From NCBI GenBank assembly GCA_964036195.1, contig OZ038452.1, forward strand, positions 1-64,000: a DNA stretch of 64,000 bases. Direction: 5' to 3'. The notes under the pieces are model-generated. The model did not search any database, was not told where the DNA came from, and was given only the letters and a program-made list of their open reading frames with translations. The DNA comes from Sphaerolaimus hirsutus. Its lineage: Eukaryota > Nematoda > Chromadorea > Monhysterida > Sphaerolaimidae. Shown here one piece after another: positions 20,433-32,500 of the stretch (position 1 is the first letter of the stretch; each line of letters starts with the position of its first letter). The translations under genes were made by a program, and so were the position numbers.

Positions 20433-22299
20433 AAATAAAATAAAATAAAAAATATAAAATTTAGAAAATACAAAAACACCCGACATACGCAAAGTTTGGG
20501 AGTATGTCGCCTGAGTACGGATTATCTCACTGAGGGTTGGGATGATATGTCCCTAAGCAAACCAGAAACCAAATTTCAAGTTGCTATGTAGCCTCAGAAT
20601 TGAATTTTGAGCCCAACAATCACCACAGTCCAGGTCCCAGAGGACATATCAAACCAACCCTACTGCCTCGATTTTCACCGTTTTGTGTTTATTTCGCAGT
20701 GCTTGTCTTTCGAACCGATAATTAGTACCAAAAATACCCGGAAATATGTACGATGTAAAACCTCCGAATGCAAAATCCAGCTCAATAGACAGGATCCGCT
20801 GGTTGAAGCTCCAAGTGACACACAATAGAACCCATAAGTCTGTCTGAGGTTGGATTCTGCATACGGCTGTATCAAAGTTTTCTGCAATGTATATGCGTAC
20901 TCTGTAATTTGCAATGTATCCATCATAAGCATAAATTTCATCCCTGTTCTGAATTGAAACATGTTGAGATTATCCACACTAATGTAAGATAATTTAGAAA
21001 ATGCATTGTATTTATGATCATTCTAAAAGCCACATCTTATGCAATTGCCAAACATCCCATTGTATAAATACCAATCACACGCGTAGAAAGAGTGGGCAAA
21101 CAACTCTTTCAGAAATGGTCCACCGAAAATAGATTACTTTCCCTGAACCCTTTCTATGCGTGAAAATACACAGGACATTGTTGTTGCTATTATACCGTTA
21201 TACCACCACTTGAGCATAAGATTCTGTGATAGCGCTATTGACCGTCCCGCAACCGTTACCTTTGCTACTCAATGCGACGTCAACAACCACTGGAGAAACA
21301 TCAACAACGTCACCTGCGTATCTGTCAAGACACCGGCTGGAGAATGCGGAGCTGGCGAATGCGGACGCACCATAGACTACGACTACCATGCGGCTGACAG
21401 CGGTTCGAAGCTAACTGATAACTGTGGCAACGCACACGCGGTACTCAACACCACAGCGGCCGATGCGTGCAGCATTTCAACGTTGCATGACTATCACTTG
21501 TGCAATAGCTCAATGCGCAGTTCGACAGATTGCGATACAACACCAAGGGGCTGCTGTGATCAGCATTGAATCGAGCAACTGCCGTTACCCGGAAAGACTG
21601 TGTCCATGACCCGACCAACAACCGCTACACAATTCTAATGCTAGCGCTGAGTACCAGCCGACATTCATCAAGCACTGAGAGGTCAAGGACTGCAGACAGC
21701 ATCTTTACCAACAATCACCGCGGCAGAACACGCCATTGCACCACTGACCAATTCCAGAAGCGGCTGCTCGAGAAAATCGCAGTACCAACATGCTAACCAG
21801 ACGCACTGCGCGCACCGATGGTGTTTCAACCGCATTCACCCCACAATTCCCGTGGGACACGCTGCTCAATGGCACCATATACAAGACCACGTTTCGCTAT
21901 GGTTCGAGCATCGACACGACGGCCGCCTACACTGTGGATGATACATTGGCTTGTTTGCATTTGTATAAGATTGTAAATACCAAGTAATTATAATTTTGTG
22001 GATAATCTCAAACATCGTTTTAGCACCTGTGGACAATTGATCGTTTATTTGAATAACATTATCATCGCGCAGATGTGAACTGAACATGACTCTGATACTC
22101 TTACTTGTTGAGAGGGTGTGAAAACTTGAAAAATGCTAAAATCTTCTACGAACAGAAAATCAAAAATGTAATATACCCGGGATAATTGAGTTAGAAATGT
22201 GCTCACTTCCGCAAAGTTTACACACCCTATTCCAATTATCGTTTGATTTGATTAAGGCTTGTGCGAGGTCGCTACAATGTCTAGGAGTTGGCGCATGTA
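20433..22299. other. Downstream of helicase copy 2, no firm gene
   Basis: Up to 21358 this is the subtelomeric block. From 21359 it is unique in the window. A plus-strand frame at 21156-21569 (137 codons, many Cys, Asn and Thr) and overlapping frames up to 21987 have a raised GC content, but no start, splice pattern or domain could be supported. TA at 22298-22299 is the target of the next element. Confidence 0.45.
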
Positions 22300-23394
22300 G
22301 GGGGGCACGCCATGGCGCTAGCGCCAGTGCCACACCATTTTTGATAATGTATCAACTCTAGTTGGTAGAGTTGATACATTTAGGACTTTGCCGCCGCGGT
22401 AGCGGCGTGGGGTAATTAATCAAGGGCGCTGCCGACTCGGAATCGGCAGCGCCGCGTGGAAATGTCGCCGCCATGCGCGCGACAACGACCCCTAGCCGCC
22501 GCCGCCGCAGCAAAGTCACATAACATCGTGCCGCTGCGACGGCGACCCAATTTTCACCCGCCGACACACTACGCGCGTACGCGCCGCCACCCTGAAACGA
22601 TAGATCTCTGCGGAGATGGCGCAGCGTGCACGCAGAGTGCGTCGCAAAAATCAAGTTTCAGTGTCGTGAATATGAATGGGGGCATCATGTAAACTACATG
22701 GCAAACTGCATTGTAAACACATGTTTTGACATTTTTTTAATGGCAGTTTGCATGATGCCACCTAAATTTAATCACTTCTGCCGTATCGCAATTTGTTGAC
22801 TGCGTAAAATTCCATCCATTTGTGAAGATACCCCCCCAGATAATTGTGCATAAAAGGGCATGTGTGCAGTGGAAACACTAATCAGTCTGGTATTCTATTC
22901 TAGAATTTCATCAGGTCACCAAGTGTACACTACCTATTAGAGCATGACCCTATGGAGAATGCATGCATTTTTAGATGCCCTGACTCAGGAATCGGACCCT
23001 AGTGGTCTCAGTCCAATTGCTACTTTTCTCTACCTATTTATTTAGATTGTTAGTATTTGCACTGCACACACAGGTAATGAGTTACAAAGGTAAATTTCTG
23101 ATTCTTATTACTGTTCTTACAACCTAGGAATTATTAATGCATGGAAACTTATGTTTTTGCAACCCCTGATACTGTTTTGTAATTACTCAACTGGCCACCG
23201 AAAATATTGCTGTAAAAGCTCTCTTTAATAATGAAAAGAAGTCAGTTGAAACTGGTGGAAAGATTTAATTGGCTTTATTAACACTAGAAAAAGGAACTAG
23301 AACACTAATTACCTGTCTTAAAGAATCCATCCCTACAAAATGAACCCCGGGTAGCGTTGGCAATCCGCCAGTACCCGGGACCCCCCTAAATTTG

Positions 23395-23631
23395 AGCAAA
23401 GTTGACGCTCAGCGCCCAGTTTCACATTTAACAACTCTGGCGCACTCTTGACAACTCTGGCGCCTGGCGCCAATGGTTCAGGGGGGTGTTTATATCAGGG
23501 CGACGTGTGCAGTCGCGCTACGTCGCCCTGATATAAACACCCCCCCGAACCATTGGCGCCAGGCACCAGAGTTGTCAAGAGCGCGCCAGAGTTGTTAAAT
23601 GTGAAACTGGGCGCTGAGCGTCAACTTTGCT
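23395..23631. repeat. 237-bp near-perfect palindrome
   Basis: Arms of about 112 nt from AGCAAAGTTGACGC to GCGTCAACTTTGCT around a loop near 23512. They contain GGCGCCTGGCGCC and TGTTTATATCAGGGCGACG. It separates the left inverted arm from the truncated tRNA, so it inserted there. One arm also occurs alone at 8904-9031. It would form a long hairpin and is probably a small fold-back element. Confidence 0.75.
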
Positions 23632-23660
23632 GGCTCCCGATGTGGGGCTCGAACCCACTT
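23632..23660 (-). pseudogene. tRNA-Lys 3' remnant
   Basis: On the minus strand this matches the T-arm and 3' acceptor strand of the tRNA at 26495-26567 (GTGGGTTCGAGCCCCACAT then CGGGAGCC) with one change. The D-arm and anticodon arm are absent; the sequence switches to the MITE array. It is the mirror partner of the intact tRNA in the inverted-repeat element. Confidence 0.8.
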
Positions 23661-26490
23661 TGGTTCTTTATTTAAATAATTTTTTCTTTATAAGGTAGAA
23701 CTCCGTGCATACTTTGCGGTCCGCTGAGTGTACTTTATTCGAGCCGCGCCCAAGGCACTTATCTTGTCAATTAAGATTATTTTTTGTTTGTTTTTTTTGT
23801 TTTGTTTTGCAATTGACCAATTTTACCGCGCCGTTTCCGCGCGGTGCGTGCAGCCTACACCTTTCCACTCAGTCACATTGTAGCCATACTCAGTGGACAT
23901 CACTTATTACCATAAACATCTTAATAAAGAACCAAATAAAACGGTTCTTGTTTTGATTTTATTTGTATAAGACAAGATTCTTTATGTGTATTTTTTTTAG
24001 TCCGCCGAGTGTAGCCACAACTGCGCGCATGCATTCCTAGACTCATGCTAGTTGACATCGCGAATTCATGTCAACTCATTGTCAACTTAGGGCTTTTGTT
24101 AGGCATGTAGCGATGGGTCAATTTGGCGCCGCGTTTATTTATTTACTTACGTTGACATTTGTAAGTAAGTATACTCGGCGTACATGATACTCTGCCCTCG
24201 CACTGATTTATGTTTCATGTTGGAAGCGTGCCAATGATTATTAACATGGCGACTTCCGTAAAAAGACGGCAAAGTAATCGATGCGATATGTTAATGAGTA
24301 ACATTATAACAACAATCGATCTGTCATCTCCTTATGAAACTCGCACATGTCAACCACTGTTGGCACACCTCCAGCGGGAACCACACGTGCAGGGTGTAAA
24401 GCAACTTGAGTATAAATATATATTCGGCGGACATCAAGTTTGCATGTGAATCCATCGAAACTACATGAACAAAAAGAACCCAAAAAAACGGTTCTTGTTT
24501 TTAATCTTGTTTCTATACGGTAGGATTCGATGCATACTTTGCAGTCCGTCGAGTATACCTAATTAGCGCCGCGCACAAGTCATTCTATTCTGTTTACGTT
24601 GCAGCTATACTCGGTGGACATCACTTCTAACAAATTACCGTAACCGTCTGAATAAAGAACCAAATAAAACGGTTCTTGGTTTTGACTTGTTTTCATAGAT
24701 TTCCACGTATTTTTCGCGGTCCACCAAGTGTAGCTACAACCGCATGCACGCCTTCCTAGACCAACACACGCTAGTTGACATCGCGAATTCGTGTCAACTC
24801 ACTGTCAACTAAGTCACGCTTGACGGCAACAAGGACCATCAAGTGTGAATCTTGTAGGACTGGTTGTGTTCAAACAGGAAGGGTACTTGAAATTTAATGA
24901 ATTTAGTTGACGTGAACTCAGTTGACATCCAGCGTGTGCGGTGCCATCTCATTCTTATGTCAACTGAGACGACATTTTTAAGTCCGCGTCGGCAATTAGA
25001 CTGTATCTTAGGTGTAAATTCTTCGCCGCTCTAAAGTGCCAGTGGAAACAATCCAATTCTCTTAATGTAATGACTTTTTTTAAGGCGGCATTTGTAAATA
25101 GGTAAACATACTCAGCGGACATCACACTTAGTATGAAAACTGCTGTAAATTGTTTAAATAAAGAACCAAAGAAAACGGTTCTTGTTTTTATTTCATTTTT
25201 TCTTCACATGGTAGGACTCTGTGCATACTTTGTGGTCTGTTGAGTATATTTTAAGCCATAATTGAATGGTTTATGCCTTACTTTTATGCCATTTGAGATG
25301 ACATTTGTCACATTTTTCAATGTCGCATGCAGAGTTTTCTTTCAAAGTGCGTGCAGTTACGTTTCATATTTCCGGTGCCATTTTATGAATTTGTGCATTT
25401 CCTAGTGGACATCACGCTTACAATGAAATCTACCATAATCCATCTGAATAAAGAACCAAAAAAACGGTTCTTGTTATTTTCACTGAAAAATAATCACTAG
25501 TAAGAGCTCATTAAGGTAGATTTCCATGCAGAGCGTGCAGTTCGCTTGGAAGTTTACTTTTTAAATCACAAAATTATTCTTAAAGTGGCGCGCGGGCATT
25601 TTGGAACAGAACCCTGTCCATGGCTTGAAGTTTCGCCGGGCACTCTAACTATTCTCGCCAAGCGCAGCTAGAATGGTGCCCTATTGTAAAATGTCATTGT
25701 CTCTTAATATAGCGACCACTTTAGGATGTCACCTAACTTGTCTAGCGTAGGATGTCATTTGAAATTGCAGCGCCCCCAAATCAAGTATATTTTTGGTGAA
25801 TACATTACCTTCACACCGAAATCTACCATAACCCATCTGAATACTGAACCAAAAGCAGTTCCTAAATTATTTAAATTAAGAACCAAAAAAACGGTTCTTG
25901 TTTTGAAGCAAAATGGTGGGTGAAGGTAGAATTCAGTGCGAGGTATGTGCTCATTTGAACTTTGTAAAGTTGGCGTTCCCGCAATTTTGGAATGACATGC
26001 CTCACATTTCTAGCGTCTCGCTTGGCGCAATGTTGCGCCGCGCCTGCACTTGTCGCGGTTTTATTTTAATTGCTAATTCTTATTTGGTGAGGTCCAGTAA
26101 AAAGAACCTAGCAGCATGTGACTTATTCCAGTATGTATTTTGCCATTTTTCTCTCAATACAGCGCCATTTTTAGTACAATATCAGAGTAAAATGCCATTT
26201 CATAGATACTTTGCTGGCGCTGAACTTATACGTCATTTCCTCGCCACGCTCACATGTCTCTCAATGTAGCGTCCACTCAACAGAATGTCAAATAGAAAAA
26301 ACGTCCCACTTGCTCGTCGTCGGCCTGGTGTATTACTTTGTTACCTGGCCGGCAGCCTAATGGCGTAGTTGACACTGCGTCCGCGGTCCGCTGGGCGCTC
26401 AGACATCGTCGTCCATTCTCGTTTTTTCGTCGCTGCACTTGGGGGGTTTCCTGGGCGATCTGGGGGGTATTTTATAGGGAAAAGAAAGAG
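23661..26490. repeat. Array of TACTC-family hairpin MITEs
   Basis: Centre of the inverted-repeat element. At least six units carry a hairpin AAGAACC(A-rich loop)CGGTTCTT, at about 23927, 24473, 24654, 25160, 25450 and 25878. Most are preceded by TACTCxGxGGACAT and followed some 60 bp later by GTCCGCxGAGTxTA, so each unit is an imperfect palindrome of roughly 150-200 bp. Spacing is irregular. A related unit lies at 7830-7970. CTAGTTGACATCGCGAATTC occurs twice, near 24048 and 24771. A frame at 25913-26269 has no recognisable domain and is taken as non-coding. Confidence 0.6.
24172..24412. mobile_element. MITE-A, copy 1 (about 241 bp)
   Basis: Starts TACTCGGCGTACATG and ends CTTGAGTA, flanked by TA on each side. 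It shares TACTCTGCCCTCGCACT and the inner inverted words GTTGGAAGCGTGCCAA...TTGGCACACCTCCAGC with the copies at 32257-32500 and 38960-39203. Non-autonomous; no coding capacity. Confidence 0.7.
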
Positions 26491-26494
26491 CTAA

Positions 26495-26567
26495 TCCCGG
26501 TTAGCTCAGTCGGTAGAGCATTGGACTCTTAATCCAAGGGTTGTGGGTTCGAGCCCCACATTGGGAG
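26495..26567 (+). tRNA. tRNA-Lys (anticodon CTT)
   Basis: A full cloverleaf can be drawn. The acceptor stem TCCCGGT pairs with ATTGGGA, with two G-T pairs. The D-arm is GCTC...GAGC, the anticodon stem TTGGA/TCCAA encloses CTCTTAA with anticodon CTT at 26528-26530, and the T-arm is GTGGG/CCCAC with loop TTCGAGC. Discriminator base is G; CCA is not wholly encoded. A-box (TAGCTCAGTCGG) and B-box (GGTTCGAGCCC) for RNA polymerase III are present. There is no T-run directly downstream; the first TTTT is about 55 nt away. It sits at the inner end of the right inverted arm, and a mirror remnant is at 23632. Confidence 0.93.
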
Positions 26568-27662
26568 CCAAATTTAGGGGGGTCCCGGGTACTGGCGGAT
26601 TGCCAACGCTACCCGGGGTTCGTTTTGTAGGGATGGATTCTTTAAGACAGGTAATTAGTGTTCTAGTTCGTTTTTCTAGTGTTAATAAAGCCAATTAAAT
26701 CTTTCCACCAGTTTCAACTGACTTCTTTTCATTATTAAAGAGAGCTTTTACAGCAATATTTTCGGTGGCCAGTTGAGTAATTACAAAACAGTATCAGGGG
26801 TTGCAAAAACATAAGTTTCCATGCATTAATAATTCTTAGGTTGTAAGAACAGTAATAAGAATCAGAAATTTACCTTTGTAACTCATTACCTGTGTGTGCA
26901 GTGCAAATACTAACAATCTAAATAAATAGGTATAGAAAAGTAGCAATTGGACTGAGACCACTAGGGTCCGAATCCTGAATCAGGGCATCTAAAAATGCAT
27001 GCATTCTCCATAGGGTCATGCTCTAATAGGTAGTGTACACTTGGTGACCTGATGAAATTCTAGAATAGAATACCAGACTGATTAGTGTTTCCACTGCATA
27101 CATGCCCTTTTATGCACAATTATCTGGGGGGTATCTTCACAAATGGATGGAATTTTACGCAGTCAACAAATTGCGATACGGCAGAAGTGATTAAATTTAG
27201 GTGGCATCATGCAAACTGCCATTAAAAAAATGTCAAAACATGTGTTTACAATGCAGTTTGCCATGTAGTTTACATGATGCCCCCATTCATATTCACGACA
27301 CTGAAACTTGATTTTTGCGACGCACTCTGCGTGCACGCTGCGCCATCTCCGCAGAGATCTATCGTTTCAGGGTGGCGGCGCGTACGCGCGTAGTGTGTCG
27401 GCGGGTGAAAATTGGGTCGCCGTCGCAGCGGCACGATGTTATGTGACTTTGCTGCGGCGGCGGCGGCTAGGGGTCGTTGTCGCGCGCATGGCGGCGACAT
27501 TTCCACGCGGCGCTGCCGATTCCGAGTCGGCAGCGCCCTTGATTAATTACCCCACGCCGCTACCGCGGCGGCAAAGTCCTAAATGTATCAACTCTACCAA
27601 CTAGAGTTGATACATTATCAAAAATGGTGTGGCACTGGCGCTAGCGCCATGGCGTGCCCCCC

Positions 27663-30659
27663 TACAACACAACACAACACATAGATCATATATCGAGTAT
27701 ACGAATCAAAAATACTAGTGGCCCAGCATTAAACCTACATGTTTGCTATTTAGAAAATAATAGCAAATCCAAAAAATCTATGGAAATTCAAAAACTGAAC
27801 TCATCCATCCTTGACACACTTGGAGAGCAGATTGTGAAATCAAGAAAAAATGGTGAAATTTCTCTGATAATAGGCGATTTCAATGGCCATATTGGGAATG
27901 ATGAATTAGGTATCTTAGGCAACAAAGAAAATGTTAATGAAAATGGGAGACTAATCAGAAATTGGATTTGTGAGTTTTCACCATTTCTGCTGAACAGTCA
28001 GATAAAGGGTCTCTGGACATTTCAACGCCGGAATGCTGAATCTATAATTGATCTGTGTTTCTCCTCACACGACATAGATTTTACAGGCTGCATAGATGAT
28101 TGCGGCGAAAAATGCCCGGTAATATCCGATCATCATGCAATCATGCTTAAGGTAAACCTGTCCCCACAAGAAAGAATTGTAAACATCAGAAAACGCAAAC
28201 CACATGGTACTGAATGGTGTGACTTTCACAGTAAAACATCATCAGAGTATCCATCCAACTATAACGGTTGGATTAATGGAATTCAAAAAGCTGCAGCAGA
28301 GGTAGCTGCGCCAGCAACAACTAATGAAAAAAAACCGTATGTAAACAGAGAAATACAAAAACTGCATCGTCGCATGGGCAAAGAAAGGAAAAAACTTAAA
28401 CTAACAGGTCATGACATACACAGAAAAAATATCACAACTCTCCGCACAATGCTAAGAAAGACAAAAAGTAGAATCGACCAAGAGCATAACGATAGAAAAA
28501 TCAGTAAATTGATCACTTCAAACACAAAAGATATTAATCACATTTACAAGCACGTCAATCAAAACCGAAAAATAGGTAAGAATGTAATCTACACCATAGA
28601 GACAGAAAACGGCAGCCCAATCAAATCACTAGAGACTATGAACTGTGAAATGAAAAAGGCATGGGATGTAGTCATGCAACGCAACCCGGGCAGCGTGGAC
28701 TACCATACAGTTGAACAAATAATACAGCAGGATGATTGTGTCGACATACTTAACGATAAACTTACATTCACTGAACTAGAGAATGCAATAAGACAATTGA
28801 AAAACAATAAGTCACCAGGGACAACAGAAATACATCACGAATATTTCAAGCATATGGGCGTTTCGTATAAAGAAACTCTCCTGCTGATGTTTAACCAATG
28901 GTTTTCTGGTCAAGACATCCCACAAGATGCCAAAATATGCAAAATGGTACTATTACACAAAAAGGGACCAAAATCCGATATGAAAAATTATCGTACATTG
29001 GGAATATCATGCAATATAAAAAAATTGTACATGATGATCCTAAATAAAAGATTAATGGAATGCTGTGAGTCACACAATGTCTTCACAGAGCTACAGGGTG
29101 GATTTAGACCAAATCGTCGTACATGTGATAACGTTCAAATATTGAAATCATGCTACAATTATGCAAAGGCTAATGGCTCATCATTTTACACATGTTTCAT
29201 TGATGCGGAGAAAGCCTTTGATCGAGTACTACGTGATAAATTATGGAAGAAAATGATTGATATGGGGATACCACATAAAATGGTGTCAGCCATATCAAAC
29301 GCATACAAAAACATAAAGGTGAAAATGACATATGCCGATTACCTGAGTGAAGATTTAGAATACCCCTACGGTGTGGCACAAGGATGTGCACTAAGCCCAA
29401 CACTCTATGCAATTTACATGTACGATTTAGCAGATGAATTGCTCCAATCACAACTAGGTGCAAAAATCGACCTTTGATTGGACAAAATTCCAGGTCTATT
29501 TTTTGCAGACGACATAGTACTCACTGCAAACACAGAATACGAAATGCGTAAAATAATGGATTTATTCAGTGACTGGGCATGGAAATGGAACATTCGCATT
29601 AATACCACTAAGTCTATGATAATGAGATGGGGAAAACCAGCCACATCCATTAAATGGCCATTAGGATGGAACACAATTAAAGAAAAGGGGACAATTTCAG
29701 AATGCAACACGACAAAATACCTCGGTATTACCATAACATCTGATGACAACCCATTCTTGGCCCATGGGAAAGGCGCATACGAGAAAATGCTTAAACATAG
29801 CTCACTAGCAATACTCTCATCTAACAGAACAATTACCCCATTGCATCATGCAAAAATTACTTGGAAAAGCTATGTGGAAAGCATGAGCATGTATGGACTA
29901 GAAGTAACAGGTGTGGATGCAAAATTACTAGAGAAAATGGATCGTCTATACATGCAAACTATGAAGCGATGTGGTCATCTGCCAAACAGCTGTAGTTCAG
30001 CAAGCATGATAATTGACCTAGGTGGTGCACTCCCATCTGATAGATATCATCAAATGGTGATAACATTTCACAAATACATTCATGCCCTAACTCCAGATCG
30101 GCTATTAAAAATATCCCTTCTCTCTGACGCTAAGCTTGTAGACAATTCTCGTCTCAAAAAAACTGGGGGAACAGCTAGTGCCCAGGTAGCTAAATCACAA
30201 AATGCTCTAGGTATATCGGAAATTATAGCTAACTGCTACAGCAAGACAAACTTGAAGATATTAATTGAAAATCGTCGGAAAACACTAGCGCAAACAGCAC
30301 TAAAAAACCAAAAAATATCAACAATTAGGAATGATAGTGGTTCCCAAGCACACCCAAAAACAATAAAATACAACGAGATGAATTGGTTCGCTGCACGACA
30401 TAATGCATTGCGCCTATACACAAAAACCGGGAAAAAATTATGTAGCAGCTGTTCCACATCAACTACACCATGTTTCAGCACTGTGAAACATGTCTTGTTT
30501 GAATGTACCAGACTAAAAAAGTTTCGAGATGCATACACCACTTTTAAATGTCCCTACAACTGCTCAGAATCATGTGATTATCTGAACTTTAAAGTTTGCA
30601 GCAAGCATAGAGTAATGATCAGCGAGATGGTCAGTGAAGGCATCAAGCTGAGGGGATAG
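27663..30659 (+). pseudogene. Non-LTR retrotransposon ORF2 (AP endonuclease + RT), 5'-truncated
   Basis: One frame (phase 0) covers the C-terminal half of an AP-like endonuclease (LIIGDFNGHIG near 27869, then IDLCF and SDHHAIM), a linker, and reverse transcriptase: KNNKSPGTTEI, LHKKGPK, GGFRPNRRTCDNV, FIDAEKAFDRV, GVAQGCALSP and the catalytic FADDIVLT (29505-29528). The C-terminus has a CSSC...HVLFEC knuckle near 30440-30503, typical of LINE ORF2. A single TGA at 29475-29477, just before the FADD motif, breaks the frame; otherwise it stays open to TAG at 30657. The 5' end is missing at the border with the inverted-repeat element, so the N-terminal endonuclease and any ORF1 are lost. The clade was not assigned. 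It cannot move by itself as it stands. Confidence 0.9.
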
Positions 30660-30664
30660 TTTCT

Positions 30665-30794
30665 GGCCATGTGCCAAGTGTCTGACATAACTTCTCTCGG
30701 GTGCATTGTGTATTATTAAATCTGAACAAAACGCTCAGATAAATATTACACTTATGTGCTGGAGAGATGCCATTCAGATGCTTGTCACATGGCC
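30665..30794 (+). other. LINE 3' UTR stem-loop
   Basis: GGCCATGTGCCAAGTGTCTGA at 30665 pairs imperfectly with TCAGATGCTTGTCACATGGCC ending at 30794, and CTTCTCTC pairs with GAGAGAT inside. It begins six bases after the LINE stop codon. Such 3' structures are recognised by the reverse transcriptase in some LINE groups; that role is inferred here. Confidence 0.45.
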
Positions 30795-32256
30795 GAAAAA
30801 TATCCGGTAAACTTATATTTTTCTGCTCGATATTTCGCTTTTATTTATCTGATTCTAGGATGGAATAATTCAGTTAAAAAATTTTTATATCATTTATCTA
30901 TCAACTCATACATGAATTAATGGTTACATTAGACACATGGTAAACAGGAATTACGGTATTCAGACATTTTCATACTCTACCTTTCCACTACTGGCCATTT
31001 ACTACATCAAAATTTTTTTTTAACAACAGAGGTAACTCCTCTTTCAACATGAAAATCACCATACCTTTCATTATCTTTCAAATGATCACAAACCAAGGCG
31101 AATGTCGCATTTATTCCCCCCACGCACATCTGTAGTATACGACATCATATGTGTTGCGGGCGGAAAAGTGTTGGATTTGGTGTGCAGAGCAGGAGAAATC
31201 GGCGCTGCATTCGCGTTGCGATTGACCTGCATGTAGAATACCATCTTAATACACGGTGGTCCACACAACATGCCCACACAGGTTCTGTAGCAAACCGACC
31301 GGGCTGGGGTGTGGTCCAAACTGATGCACTGCCCCGCGTTCATGACTGGAGCGACATACCTCGGTCGGAACACAATTGGTGCGGGCCATCAGAACAGGCA
31401 GACCGTTGACGCCATAAATGAGGGTGTCATTTTGCCTGCGTTGGTGGTATTTTTGTTTATTATCTTTGGCGCCACTTCGATTGATGTCAAATGCACCTAA
31501 TGTCTAATGCACACTCACATATGCGGGGCCGCGATCAGATTTCGATTTGCGTGCCCAACTGGCATGAACTGATTGTGTGCAGTTTGGACATGAAATGTCA
31601 CGATATTTTCATGTTGCCCTTGAACTTGAGTATATCCACAGTATTGTATATCAGGGGTGAGTGAATAGAGTTGGGTTATAACACACTGAGTGAATGGTCC
31701 ATTTCTCGGCTCAGCCATGATTCAATATTTGTGGTTTATTCAATTTCAAGTGACAAGTTGAAAAAATGCACAAAAACAATTTTAGACTAATGCCAGCTAC
31801 CTTTTTCTTAATGCTTGATCTTCCCATAAGATCGGACATTTTAGAAAACTGTAATTAGGCAATAAAACCCATAACATCTCTCTAGTAAGCGTGGCGAAAA
31901 CATGTGTTTGCTCGCACCCAAATTTGTTTGTTTAGAGCAAAAATTAAATAGAGCTCTAAATATCGGTATCGTTTGCAGGAAATATGCACCGTTTTTCGAC
32001 GCGTCGTCGATGTGTCGACTTGGGTGGTCCATGCAAATCGATATTGTGCGGAGGGGCCGAATCTAAATATTTAGGTAGCCTCTGATATCTAGGTGATATA
32101 TCGATTTTATGTTACTTATTTATCTCTCCGCTCTACCCACCATATTATTATTATTATTGTTCCATTTAGTTACCTATGTTTTAAATTACCCACACGTCTC
32201 AATTTCAAAATTGAATGGACGGATTCCATTCCATTCCCAGTTGATTTCATTCGGTA
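30795..32256. other. Non-coding stretch
   Basis: AT-rich on both sides of a GC-richer island at 31080-31440. The island has a 95-codon minus-strand frame (31373-31086) with five cysteines, but no splice sites or domain that support a gene. Confidence 0.4.
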
Positions 32257-32500
32257 TACTCGGCGGACATCATACTCTGCCCTCGCACTCATTTATGTCT
32301 CACGTTGGAAGCGTGCCAACGATGATAAAGCACGTGATTTTTGTACAAAAGATGAAAAGTCATTGTTGTGAAAAAGTTAACGTATAGCGTTATAACAGAG
32401 ATGACTTTGTTCAACTTTCTGTGATAATTGCATGCGTCAAAATATCGTTGGCACGCTTCCAAGGGGAACCAAGCGTGCAGGGTGTAAAGTGACTGGAGTA
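32257..32500. mobile_element. MITE-A, copy 2 (244 bp)
   Basis: TACTCGGCGGACATC at the left, GTGACTGGAGTA at the right, flanked by TA. Nearly the same length and sequence as 38960-39203. No reading frame of note. Confidence 0.75.

Larger units (their letters stand above)
19395..21358 (+). repeat. Subtelomeric block, copy 2 (internal)
   Basis: Direct repeat of 5525-7488. In this copy the block continues upstream into the rest of the helicase gene. Substitutions relative to copy 1 include C/T and G/A changes in the last exon that alter five residues (Arg to Leu, Arg to Gln, Glu to Lys, Ala to Thr and Pro to Leu). Confidence 0.93.
22300..27662. mobile_element. 5.36-kb element with 1.1-kb inverted arms
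   Basis: The arms 22300-23394 and 26569-27662 are inverted near-identical copies. Both start with GGGGGGCACGCCATGGCGC at their outer ends and are flanked by TA on each side (22298-22299, 27663-27664), as in TA-targeting transposons. Each arm has the internal palindrome AATGTATCAACTCTA...AGTTGATACATT near its outer end. The inner ends of both arms abut tRNA-Lys sequence: a full gene on the right and a 3' remnant on the left. No transposase is seen inside, so it is non-autonomous or has lost its gene. Small open frames in the arms occur on both strands and look non-coding. Confidence 0.8.

Noticed and set aside
21156..21569. 137-codon Cys/Asn-rich plus-strand frame, partly shared with 7286-7609
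   Set aside because: Sharing reflects near identity of the duplicated block. The frame breaks at the block border, and no splice or domain evidence was found.
22456..22692. 78-codon frame and its mirror at 27270-27506, plus 98-codon antisense frames
   Set aside because: They lie in the inverted arms on both strands. GC-rich DNA with few stops explains them; no domain.
22358..23340. Possible CRISPR-like or tandem array in the inverted arms
   Set aside because: No regular repeat-spacer pattern; the repeats are inverted, and the window is eukaryotic.
31086..31373. 95-codon minus-strand frame with CISLDHTPARSVCYRTCVGM
   Set aside because: Looks slightly coding-like, but no start, splice site or family could be supported.
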